This document shows positions 1-6,531 of a stretch of DNA of 6,536 nt, one piece after another (within the stretch, counting starts at the first letter, position 1; every line of letters starts with the position of its first letter). The notes under the pieces are model-generated. The model did not search any database and had not been told where the DNA came from. It saw only the letters and a program-made list of their open reading frames with translations. The position numbers were made by a program, and so were the translations under genes. The stretch is from Flavobacteriales bacterium (GTDB lineage: Bacteria; Bacteroidota; Bacteroidia; Flavobacteriales; BACL11). Where the stretch lies: contig NZWA01000047.1 in NCBI GenBank assembly GCA_002697505.1, positions 7,195-13,730 on the forward strand, given 5' to 3'.

Positions 1-392
1 CCTTCCAAAACTGATTTTTTACCACTTTTTATTTTTAACTTTTCCCAATTTAATTTAACATCTACTTCATCATTTACTTTAGTATTTTTGTAAATATGTG
101 GATGTCTATAAATTAACTTTTCACAAATAGTGGAAATAACATCATCTATATCAAACTTATTTTTTTCCGATGCTATTTTTGAATAAAAAACAATATGTAA
201 TAATAAGTCTCCCAGTTCATTTTTTATTTCACTCATATCTTCTTTTAATATTGCATCAGATAATTCATAAACTTCTTCAATAGTAAGATATCGTAAAGTT
301 TGTAAAGTCTGCTTTTTATCCCAAGGACACTTATCTCGAAGTTCGTCCATTATTTCAATTAACCTATTTAATCCAAAATCTTTTTTTTGCAT
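1..392 (-). CDS. mazG: MazG nucleoside triphosphate pyrophosphohydrolase, N-terminal half (3' end outside window)
   Basis: This is a partial gene read right to left. It starts at the ATG at 392-390 and is still open at base 1, giving about 130 residues of a family usually near 260. It begins MQKKDFGLNRLIEIMDELRD and continues with the MazG signature KCPWDKKQT (21-29). The Mg2+-binding acidic motifs follow: EEVYE (39-43) and ELGD (59-62). The conserved RHPHIY is at 96-101. Together these cover the first all-alpha MazG domain; the second domain would lie beyond the edge. MazG is a cytosolic enzyme that hydrolyses (d)NTPs to the monophosphate plus pyrophosphate. It is known as a house-cleaning enzyme and, in E. 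coli, as a modulator of (p)ppGpp levels. The gene is divergent from the secreted-protein operon and shows no functional link to it. No Shine-Dalgarno sequence is visible; the leader before the ATG is AT-rich. Codon 2 is followed by a run of eight A. Confidence 0.93.
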   Translation of the reverse strand, partial: MQKKDFGLNRLIEIMDELRDKCPWDKKQTLQTLRYLTIEEVYELSDAILKEDMSEIKNELGDLLLHIVFYSKIASEKNKFDIDDVISTICEKLIYRHPHIYKNTKVNDEVDVKLNWEKLKIKSGKKSVLE

Positions 393-407
393 ACCAAATT
401 TTTATTA

Positions 408-415
408 CAAACATA
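408..415 (-). promoter_or_regulatory. Candidate -7 element of the mazG promoter
   Basis: The minus strand reads TATGTTTG, an exact match to the Bacteroidota primary sigma factor -7 consensus TAnnTTTG. It lies 15 nt upstream of the mazG ATG (392). No convincing -33 TTTG element is visible about 19-21 nt further upstream, so the call rests on the -7 element and its position. The short distance implies a very short 5' leader. Confidence 0.4.
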
Positions 416-426
416 CATACATTATC

Positions 427-457
427 TTTTATTATATGATTTTTTTTTGTAAGTTCG
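427..457 (+). promoter_or_regulatory. Candidate promoter of the Omp28-like operon
   Basis: TAAGTTCG at 450-457 matches the Bacteroidota -7 consensus TAnnTTTG except for one base. It is preceded, at the expected 19-nt spacing, by a TTTT stretch (427-430) that is at best a poor -33 element. The start codon at 481 follows 23 nt after the -7 element. A run of nine T (440-448) fills the spacer just before the -7 motif. This is the only candidate I see in the 88-bp divergent region for transcribing the three plus-strand genes. The match is weak and the genome is AT-rich, so it may be chance. Confidence 0.33.
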
Positions 458-480
458 AAATCAAATAAAACATAAGTATT

Positions 481-2484
481 ATGAAAGAATTTAAATCATA
501 TTTTATATTAATCACATGTGTTACATTTTCAAATTTATTGCTTGCTCAAACCTTTGTTAGCACGATTGCTGAAAATAAAAATGTTGTTTTGGAAGAGTTT
601 ACTGGTATTTCATGTACCTATTGCCCAGACGGACACAGAATAGCTAAAGACATATTCAACCAAAATCCAAATGATGTTGTATTAATTAATATTCACACAG
701 GCTCTTTTGCCACTCCTCAAGGATTGGGAACAGACTTTAGAACATCTTTTGGTTCTGCAATCGATGCTCAAGCAAATGTATCTGGATATCCTGCTGGAAC
801 AGTAAATAGACATCAATTTTCCATGACTCAAAATGGTGGAACTGCTATGAGCAGAGGAGATTGGACCTCAGCAAGCTCTCAAATTTTGACAGAACCATCA
901 TACATTAATATTGAAGCCCAAGCATCAATTGATGTGTCAACTAGATTATTAACAGTTGTAGTTGAAGCATATTATACTGGAAATGCACCCGCTGGAATTT
1001 TAAATAATGTAAATGTAGCACTTTTACAAAATAATGTTGAGGGTCCTCAAACTGGAGGTTCACAATTTAATCCTTCAGCAATTTTACCAAATGGTAATTA
1101 TAATCACCAACATATGCTCAGGCATTTAGTTACAGGTCAGTGGGGGGAAACAATAATGAACCCATCAGGTTTTTGGACGAATACATATACTTACAATATT
1201 CCAAATGACTTAAACAGCGTAGTATATGATTTATTTAATTTAGAAGTTGCTGTTTTTGTTGCAGAAGGCCAACAAGAAATTATAAACGGAAACCTAGCAA
1301 GCTTATCTTTCATTACACCACCAGGCATGAATTTAGTTGATTTATCTTCAAATAGTAATATGTCAATGCCCGTCTCATATTGTGATAATTCAGTTACACC
1401 CGAAATTACAGTCTCAAATAATAGTCAGTTAACAGTTGATACTTTTGAAGTAAATTACACTCTAAATTCTAATCAAGCAGTTTCACAAACTGTTTATGAT
1501 CCTAATTTTGTTGCCGGTGCTACAACTACAGTTAGCTTTCCAACAATTACTGTGCCATCTGGAAATAATACTATATCTTATAATGTATCAACAGTTTCAG
1601 GAACTTCATTTATTGATAACGTTTCAAGTAACAACTCATTTAGCTCAGCATCATTTAACACGTTATCTCCTGTAGCTTTTGCCAATACCCATTCAGAAGG
1701 ATTCGATAATTATGCCTTAGCAACACCAGCACCAAGTAATGCAATTTTAGAAGAGCAAAATGGAAACTGGGTTGGAGTAATTGACCCAACATACACTAAT
1801 GGACAAGCAGTTGGTGGATTTGGGAATACTCCAAATGCATATCGTTGGAGATTTGGTGATTTTAATAATGGAGAAGAGGCAATATTGGTTTTTGATATGT
1901 TAGATTTTAGCTCATCAACTAACAATGAAATTTCTTTATCTTTTTCACATGCAAATGCTAATAGCTGGGATCAAGATAAATTGCAAATTCTTACCTCTAC
2001 CGATTGTGGAATTAGTTGGGATTTAGTTCACGAAATAAGTGGAGGAGATTTACATACAGCATCCAATTTAGTTAGTAGCGGTAATTTTTATCCAACTTCA
2101 TCTGAGTGGGATAGTATAACAGTAGACTTAAGTAATTATGATGGATATAACAATGTAAACATTGCGATCAAAGCAATCAAAGGAGGAGGAAATAATGTTT
2201 ATGTTGATGACATAAATATTAAGCAAGGATTTGTTGCTACTTCAATAAATCAAACAACAAAAGAAAATATTTCAGTATTCCCAAATCCAGCAGATGAAAA
2301 AATTAATATTTCTGGAAATTATAAACTTTTAGAAATCCATGATGTTTTTGGAAAAGTAGTTCATACTGAGACAAAAAACACAAAATCAATTGATTTAAAA
2401 AATATAAGTAATGGCAACTACATTATTCATTTCTATTCAAAAGATAACAATATTTCAACTAGAAAAATAAGCATAATAAAATAA
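481..2484 (+). CDS. Secreted Omp28-like protein with thioredoxin-like CxxC motif, jelly-roll domain and T9SS sorting tail
   Basis: This 667-residue exported protein starts with a signal peptide (about 1-22) ending LLLA before Gln23; a Gln at +1 is typical of Bacteroidota signal peptidase I substrates. Residues 24-280 form an Omp28-like core. It contains VVLEEFTGISCTYCPDGH (35-52) with CxxC at C45/C48, then IHTGSF (71-76). GYPAGTVNRH (102-111) resembles the cis-proline loop of thioredoxin folds, and QHMLRHLVTGQWGE is at 210-223. Residues 281-395 look like an Ig/CARDB-like beta region. Residues 405-582 resemble a choice-of-anchor or MAM-type jelly-roll (FDNY, DDINI). The tail (about 596-667) has the T9SS type A pattern, with VFPNPA, GNY and a basic C-terminus. 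It is therefore probably moved across the outer membrane and anchored on the surface or released. Omp28 of Porphyromonas gingivalis has been described as a putative adhesin; ligand and activity here are unknown. It is the first gene of a tight operon with its paralogue 2 nt downstream. Confidence 0.88.
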   Translation: MKEFKSYFILITCVTFSNLLLAQTFVSTIAENKNVVLEEFTGISCTYCPDGHRIAKDIFNQNPNDVVLINIHTGSFATPQGLGTDFRTSFGSAIDAQANVSGYPAGTVNRHQFSMTQNGGTAMSRGDWTSASSQILTEPSYINIEAQASIDVSTRLLTVVVEAYYTGNAPAGILNNVNVALLQNNVEGPQTGGSQFNPSAILPNGNYNHQHMLRHLVTGQWGETIMNPSGFWTNTYTYNIPNDLNSVVYDLFNLEVAVFVAEGQQEIINGNLASLSFITPPGMNLVDLSSNSNMSMPVSYCDNSVTPEITVSNNSQLTVDTFEVNYTLNSNQAVSQTVYDPNFVAGATTTVSFPTITVPSGNNTISYNVSTVSGTSFIDNVSSNNSFSSASFNTLSPVAFANTHSEGFDNYALATPAPSNAILEEQNGNWVGVIDPTYTNGQAVGGFGNTPNAYRWRFGDFNNGEEAILVFDMLDFSSSTNNEISLSFSHANANSWDQDKLQILTSTDCGISWDLVHEISGGDLHTASNLVSSGNFYPTSSEWDSITVDLSNYDGYNNVNIAIKAIKGGGNNVYVDDINIKQGFVATSINQTTKENISVFPNPADEKINISGNYKLLEIHDVFGKVVHTETKNTKSIDLKNISNGNYIIHFYSKDNNISTRKISIIK

Positions 2485-2486
2485 TC

Positions 2487-4025
2487 ATGAAAAATATAAA
2501 TATAACTTTAATACTTTTACTTTTTAGCTCAACAATTTTAGCACAAACTTTTGTTAGCACAACACCTGAAAATCGAAATGTTATTCTTGAAGAATTTACT
2601 GGTATTCACTGTCCATCTTGCCCTGGAGGACATAGCCAATCGCAAGGACTTTATGATAATAATCCTGGAGATGTTTTTGTAATCAATATTCATACAGGAA
2701 GCTTAGCAGCACCAAGTCCTGGAGAACCTGACTATAGAATAGATCCAACTGGAAATGACTTGATGTGGGCTACAGTTCCAGGTGCTACAGGAATAGGATT
2801 TCCTTGTGGAACAATAAACCGACACGAATATTTATTTACTTCAGCACCAACACCACAACAAGGTGCAGGAACATTTGCCTACAGTCAAAGTGATTGGCCT
2901 GTTTTGGTTTCTCAAGTTCTTAATGAGCCATCACCAGTAAATGTAGGTATTCAAGCAAATGCAGATGCCAATAATAATTTAGTTGTTGATATTGAAATAT
3001 ATTATACAGGAAATCAAACAGTTAACTCAAACTTTTTACATGTTGCCGTTATACAAAATGATATTGTAGAAAATCCAATGGTACAAGCTGGTGGTTCGTC
3101 TAATTCACTTTGGTATGATGCAGCAACAGGAACATATACCCAACAACATATGCTAAGACATATGATGACTGGTACTTGGGGAGAGGAAATTAATACAATT
3201 TCATCAGGAACATTTGTTCAAAAACAATATGTATGGCAGTTACCTTCTGATATTAACGGAATTAGCTTAGACCCTTCAAAACTTTCAGTAGTTGCTTTCG
3301 TTAGTGAAAGTGCTAGAGAAGTAATAAGCGGAAATGAAAAAAAAGTATCATCAGCAGGATGGATTGCACCATCATGGGACTGTACAGGAGGGGCATGTGT
3401 TGATCCAGGAACTGGTAACGGCTTTTATAGTTCTGAACAGCAATGCATTGATAATTGCAACATCACCCCAACATGGAACTGCACGTATAGTGGTCCAAAT
3501 CAGGGAGCATGTGTTGATCCAGGTAATGGGACTGGAAACTATTCGGATTCTATTTCATGTGAACAATCGTGTATTAGAAAATCTTACAACTGTACCGGAC
3601 CGGGCACTGCATGTGTAGATCCTGGAGATGAAAGTGGAAGTTATCCGACACTTGCTGGTTGCTTATTTGTTTGTGGAATAAGTGAATCTTATAACTGTGT
3701 TAATGGTCACTGTAGTGACCCTGGAGATGGAAGCGGAACATACTCTAGTATGAGTAGTTGTATTAGTGATGGTTGTTTACCGCCACTAAATGTTACTGAA
3801 TATGATAATTTAAATATTAAAATATTTCCAAATCCTGCGCAAAATAAAATATTTATTAATGGTGAATTCAAGAATATTAATATTTATAATGGATATGGCG
3901 ATAAAGTATATAGTACTGCAAGTAAAAATGAAATTAATATCTCTAACTTTAAAAATGGATTGTATTTTATAGAGATTAGTACTGAAAAATCAATTGGAAT
4001 TAAAAAACTTATAATTTCAAAATAA
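2487..4025 (+). CDS. Secreted Omp28-like protein with CxxC motif, four Cys-rich repeats and T9SS sorting tail
   Basis: This 512-residue paralogue of the preceding gene starts 2 nt after its stop codon. A signal peptide (1-19, ILA before Gln20) is followed by AQTFVST, as in the neighbour. The Omp28-like core (21-295) carries EEFTGIHCPSCPGGH (35-49) with CxxC at C42/C45. GFPCGTINRH (104-113) is the likely cis-proline loop; it has a third cysteine, C107, where the paralogue has alanine. QHMLRHMMTGTWGE (220-233) and FVSESAREVISGN (271-283) also match the paralogue. Instead of Ig and jelly-roll modules, residues 297-430 contain four cysteine repeats of the form (W/Y)xC-x(4-9)-C(V/S)DPGxxxGxY-x(5)-C-x(3-4)-C. 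The tail (about 441-512) is a T9SS type A sorting domain (IFPNPA, NGLYFIEI, ending IISK). It is probably a surface or secreted protein. A thiol or metal-related role for the core is inference only. A 7-nt gap leads to the next gene. Confidence 0.88.
   Translation: MKNINITLILLLFSSTILAQTFVSTTPENRNVILEEFTGIHCPSCPGGHSQSQGLYDNNPGDVFVINIHTGSLAAPSPGEPDYRIDPTGNDLMWATVPGATGIGFPCGTINRHEYLFTSAPTPQQGAGTFAYSQSDWPVLVSQVLNEPSPVNVGIQANADANNNLVVDIEIYYTGNQTVNSNFLHVAVIQNDIVENPMVQAGGSSNSLWYDAATGTYTQQHMLRHMMTGTWGEEINTISSGTFVQKQYVWQLPSDINGISLDPSKLSVVAFVSESAREVISGNEKKVSSAGWIAPSWDCTGGACVDPGTGNGFYSSEQQCIDNCNITPTWNCTYSGPNQGACVDPGNGTGNYSDSISCEQSCIRKSYNCTGPGTACVDPGDESGSYPTLAGCLFVCGISESYNCVNGHCSDPGDGSGTYSSMSSCISDGCLPPLNVTEYDNLNIKIFPNPAQNKIFINGEFKNINIYNGYGDKVYSTASKNEINISNFKNGLYFIEISTEKSIGIKKLIISK
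3375..3776 (+). repeat. Four tandem Cys-rich DPGxxxGxY repeats within the second Omp28-like gene
   Basis: The copies lie at 3375-3458, 3474-3572, 3585-3674 and 3690-3776, encoding residues 297-324, 330-362, 367-396 and 402-430. Each has four cysteines. The interval from the second to the third is exactly 15 residues in every copy; third to fourth is 3 (4 in the last copy); first to second varies (4, 9, 6, 4). The invariant centre is C-(V/S)-D-P-G-x3-G-x-Y. At DNA level, GCATGTGTTGATCCAGG is identical at 3393-3409 and 3507-3523, and the third copy (3609-3625) differs at two bases, suggesting internal duplication. Even cysteine number and extracellular location suggest disulfide-bonded small modules. 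I recall similar repeats in other secreted Bacteroidota proteins but know no named function. Confidence 0.85.
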
Positions 4026-4032
4026 AAAAACA

Positions 4033-4218
4033 ATGAAATTATTTTTAATAACTGGTATATTTATTGCTTTAGCATTTGCAGCCATTGCAATCAAAATATT
4101 ACTCAAAAAAAATGGTGAATTTTCTGGAACTTGCGCTAGCCAAAATCCTTTTTTAAATAAAGAAAATGAGCCATGTGGATATTGTGGTAAACTACCTGAA
4201 AATTGTGAAAATTCTTAG
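4033..4218 (+). CDS. Small one-helix, four-cysteine membrane protein; candidate NqrM-like Na+-NQR maturation factor
   Basis: This 61-residue protein has one N-terminal hydrophobic helix (about 3-24, LITGIFIALAFAAIAIKILL). A basic KK pair (25-26) and GEFSGTC (28-34) follow, and then a short soluble tail. Cysteines are C34, C48, C51 and C58, with a CGYC pair. NqrM (DUF539) of Vibrio, as I recall it, has the same plan: a short N-terminal helix, a KK-type basic stretch, GSC, then a C-x-C...C cluster. NqrM is needed for Na+-NQR maturation, probably supplying iron for the Cys4[Fe] centre of NqrD/NqrE. The gene lies directly beyond apbE and nqrF, matching Vibrio gene order, but in opposite orientation: it is the last gene of the plus-strand operon, 7 nt after the second Omp28-like gene, and its stop overlaps the apbE stop. 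The protein is real by context and composition. The NqrM assignment is inference, because cysteine spacing (13-2-6 residues between) differs from the Vibrio family. Confidence 0.8.
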   Translation: MKLFLITGIFIALAFAAIAIKILLKKNGEFSGTCASQNPFLNKENEPCGYCGKLPENCENS

Positions 4219-5204
4219 TTCAAAATATAATTTTTAAAATAGTCAGATGAATAAGTTTCTAGTTTTGAACCATTAGAATAAATTAAAAAAACATCAATAT
4301 CATCTCGATTAGAAATAAAATCTAATGTTTTTTCTAAACCCATTGCCATAAAAGCAGTTGCGTAAGCATCAGCATAAATACAGTCTTCATGTATAACAGT
4401 TACACTTAATAGCGAATTTAAAGATGGAAAACCAGTTTTTGGATTTATTATGTGAGAGTATTTTATATTATCTTTTTCTAAATAATTTCTATAACTACCA
4501 GAGGTTGCTAAAGATTTATTTTCTAAACTAACTACAAATTGAAATCTATCAGTAAAATCAATTTTATCATTTGGTTTTTCAACTCCAACTACCCAGTTAT
4601 TTGAATTAATATTTTTTCCCTTAGCTAACAATTCACCACCAATTTCAATGAGATAATCATTTATATTTTTACTTCTTAAAAAATGTCCTATAACATCTAC
4701 AGTATAACCTTGAGCAATAGCATTAAAATCAATTGAGTAATTATCTGGGAAAGAAATACTATTTGTATCTAATTTGACTTTATCAAAACCAACATAATTA
4801 AGTAGTTTAATAATTTTTAATGAATCAATATATTCATTTTTTTTATTTTTATAAAAACCCAACTCATTAATTATAGGATAAGATGTGCAATCAAAATATC
4901 CATCTGTTTCAATAAATAATTTATAAGCTACATTGTAAACGTCTATCAAATACTTATCAGCTACAACATAATTATTTTTATTTAGTTGAGATATCAGTGA
5001 AGAACTATCATAGATTGATAAAGACTGATCAATTTTATTTAAAATACTATCAATTTTATTTTGATAATCAATGTTTGAACTACTTACATATTTTATGTTA
5101 TAATATGTACCCTGAGCTTTTCCAATATTAGTGATAAGAAATATATCTTGGGTGGTATTACAAGAAGAAAGAATCAAAAAAAATAGAACTAAGGTACGTA
5201 TCAA
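4215..5204 (-). CDS. apbE: ApbE FAD:protein FMN transferase, predicted lipoprotein
   Basis: ApbE transfers FMN from FAD through a phosphoester bond to a threonine on target proteins, notably NqrB and NqrC of Na+-NQR, in the periplasm. The 329-residue product starts with a lipoprotein signal ending LSSC (12-15), predicting a lipid-anchored C15. Family motifs run in order: GKAQGTYYNIKY (28-39), LSIYDSSSLISQLN (62-75), GYFDCTSYP (102-110), DFNAIAQGYTVD (159-170), IEIGGELLAKG (186-196), WVVGVEKP (204-211), ATSGSYRNY (233-241), HIINPKTGFP (251-260) and ADAYATAF (278-285). The last two carry the expected catalytic and Mg2+-site residues H251, D279 and T283. Minor departures from the usual motifs are QGT for MGT, DCT for DPT, AQG for AKG and HIIN for HIID. 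The start codon is TTG (5204-5202): an in-frame stop lies a few codons upstream, and the only other methionines (286, 288) are far too late. It begins 13 nt after the nqrF stop, so the two are probably cotranscribed. Confidence 0.94.
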   Translation of the reverse strand: MIRTLVLFFLILSSCNTTQDIFLITNIGKAQGTYYNIKYVSSSNIDYQNKIDSILNKIDQSLSIYDSSSLISQLNKNNYVVADKYLIDVYNVAYKLFIETDGYFDCTSYPIINELGFYKNKKNEYIDSLKIIKLLNYVGFDKVKLDTNSISFPDNYSIDFNAIAQGYTVDVIGHFLRSKNINDYLIEIGGELLAKGKNINSNNWVVGVEKPNDKIDFTDRFQFVVSLENKSLATSGSYRNYLEKDNIKYSHIINPKTGFPSLNSLLSVTVIHEDCIYADAYATAFMAMGLEKTLDFISNRDDIDVFLIYSNGSKLETYSSDYFKNYILN

Positions 5205-5217
5205 GGATAGTATTTAT

Positions 5218-6531
5218 TTAACCTCCAAAATCATCAAATCTTACGTTTTCATCTGGAATACCCCAATCATCGGCCATTTTTAAAACTGCTTGATTCATTA
5301 AAGGGGGTCCACAAAAATACAACTCAATATCTTCTGGAGCTTCATGTTTAGATAAAAACTCATCAATTACTACTTGATGAACAAAACCAGTAAAACCATC
5401 ACCATTAGGGTCATCAAGGTTCTTTTTATTTTTCCAATTATCTTCAGGTAATGCATCAGATAAAACTAAATGAAATCTAAAGTTTGAAAAATCTTTTTCT
5501 AAATCCCTGAAATAATGAATATAAAATAATTCAGCTCTGGATCTTCCGCCGTAAAAATATGTAACTTTCCTGCCAGTTTTTAGTGTTTTAAAAAGTTCGT
5601 ACAAGTGAGACCTCATCGGTGCCATACCAGCACCACCACCAATATAGAGCATTTCAGCATCGCTATCATTTATAAAAAATTCTCCATATGGTCCTGAAAT
5701 AGTTACTTTATCTCCTTCTTTTAAGCCAAAAATATATGATGAAGCAACACCTGGATTAACATCCATCCATTTATTGTTCACCCTATCCCAAGGTGGCGCT
5801 GCAACTCTAACATTTAACATGATTTTTCGTCCTTCATCTGGGTATGAAGCCATTGAATAGGCTCTTACTACCTCATCATCATTTTTCATAACTAGATTTC
5901 TTATGGCAAAGTTACCTTCACTCCAATCCTTTTCAAATTTTTCAGGTTCACCTGGATGATCAGTTGGATGTGCTGTAATATCCATTTCTGAAAACTTAAC
6001 TTCTCCTTCTGGAATTTTAATCTGAATATACCCACCTGCTTTATAATCCATATCTTCAGGAATTTCAACAATAAATTCTTTGATATATGTTGCGACATTA
6101 TAATTAGAAACTACCGTCGCTTCCCATTCCTTAACTCCAAAAACTTCTTCAGGAATTTCAATTTCCATATCTTCTTTTACTTTTACTTGGCATCCTAATC
6201 TAAAATTTTCAGAAATTTGTTTTCGTGAAAAATGTGGCTTTTCAGTTGGTAATATACTTCCACCACCTTTATGTACTTGACAAGTACACTGTACGCATGT
6301 TCCTCCACCTCCACATGCTGATGGTAAAAAAATACCAGCATCACTAAGTGTTGTTAAGACTGTATTTCCTCCTTCAACCTCTAATTCTTTTTCTCCATTA
6401 ATTATAAGTTTAATCTTACCAGCTGGAGATAATTTAGATTTTGTAAATAATAAAATACTTACTAATGCTATAATTACTGTTAAAAAAACTACAATACTAC
6501 TTATAATCGTTGATGTACTTAATAATATCAT
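5218..6531 (-). CDS. nqrF: Na+-translocating NADH:quinone reductase subunit F (NqrF)
   Basis: NqrF is the NADH-oxidising entry subunit of Na+-NQR in the inner membrane. It passes electrons from NADH through FAD to a [2Fe-2S] cluster. The 437-residue protein has an N-terminal membrane helix (about 6-30). A plant-type ferredoxin domain (about 38-128) has cluster ligands C73, C79, C82 and C114 in ACGGGGTCVQC and RLGC. The FAD-binding domain carries RAYSMASY (223-230). The NAD(P)H-binding domain has YIGGGAGMAPMRSHL (296-310), YFYGGRSRAELFY (325-337) and YFCGPPLMN (405-413), and the protein ends in the family-typical DDFGG. It is longer than the roughly 407-residue Vibrio protein, mainly through extra residues around 181-207 and 365-380. 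The protein appears complete. Only five bases (TTAAA on the coding strand) are visible before the ATG at 6531, so the promoter and the expected nqrA-E genes lie outside the window. Confidence 0.97.
   Translation of the reverse strand: MILLSTSTIISSIVVFLTVIIALVSILLFTKSKLSPAGKIKLIINGEKELEVEGGNTVLTTLSDAGIFLPSACGGGGTCVQCTCQVHKGGGSILPTEKPHFSRKQISENFRLGCQVKVKEDMEIEIPEEVFGVKEWEATVVSNYNVATYIKEFIVEIPEDMDYKAGGYIQIKIPEGEVKFSEMDITAHPTDHPGEPEKFEKDWSEGNFAIRNLVMKNDDEVVRAYSMASYPDEGRKIMLNVRVAAPPWDRVNNKWMDVNPGVASSYIFGLKEGDKVTISGPYGEFFINDSDAEMLYIGGGAGMAPMRSHLYELFKTLKTGRKVTYFYGGRSRAELFYIHYFRDLEKDFSNFRFHLVLSDALPEDNWKNKKNLDDPNGDGFTGFVHQVVIDEFLSKHEAPEDIELYFCGPPLMNQAVLKMADDWGIPDENVRFDDFGG

Noticed and set aside
1710..1925. 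71-residue open frame on the minus strand inside the first Omp28-like gene
   Set aside because: It is antisense to a well-supported secreted-protein gene, has no recognisable motif and no upstream signal; a chance frame.
3334..3618. 94-residue open frame on the plus strand overlapping the Cys-rich repeats in another frame
   Set aside because: It is the shifted reading of the repeat DNA; its periodic sequence only mirrors the DNA repeats of the real gene.
3375..3776. Cys-rich repeats as Kunitz or EGF-type domains
   Set aside because: They have only four cysteines with fixed 15 and 3-4 residue gaps, unlike the six-cysteine Kunitz or EGF patterns.
4033..4218. The small Cys-rich protein as a ferredoxin or rubredoxin-like electron carrier
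   Set aside because: There is only one CxxC pair plus two isolated cysteines after a membrane helix, with no ferredoxin C-x2-C-x2-C or paired rubredoxin CxxC motifs.
4229..4241. AT-only quasi-palindrome near the apbE 3' end that might be a terminator
   Set aside because: The possible stem has no G:C pairs and lies inside the apbE coding sequence; in this AT-rich context it is not credible as a hairpin terminator.
5901..6098. 65-residue open frame on the minus strand inside nqrF
   Set aside because: It overlaps the conserved FAD-domain coding of nqrF in another frame and has a low-complexity Ile/Lys-rich composition; a shadow.
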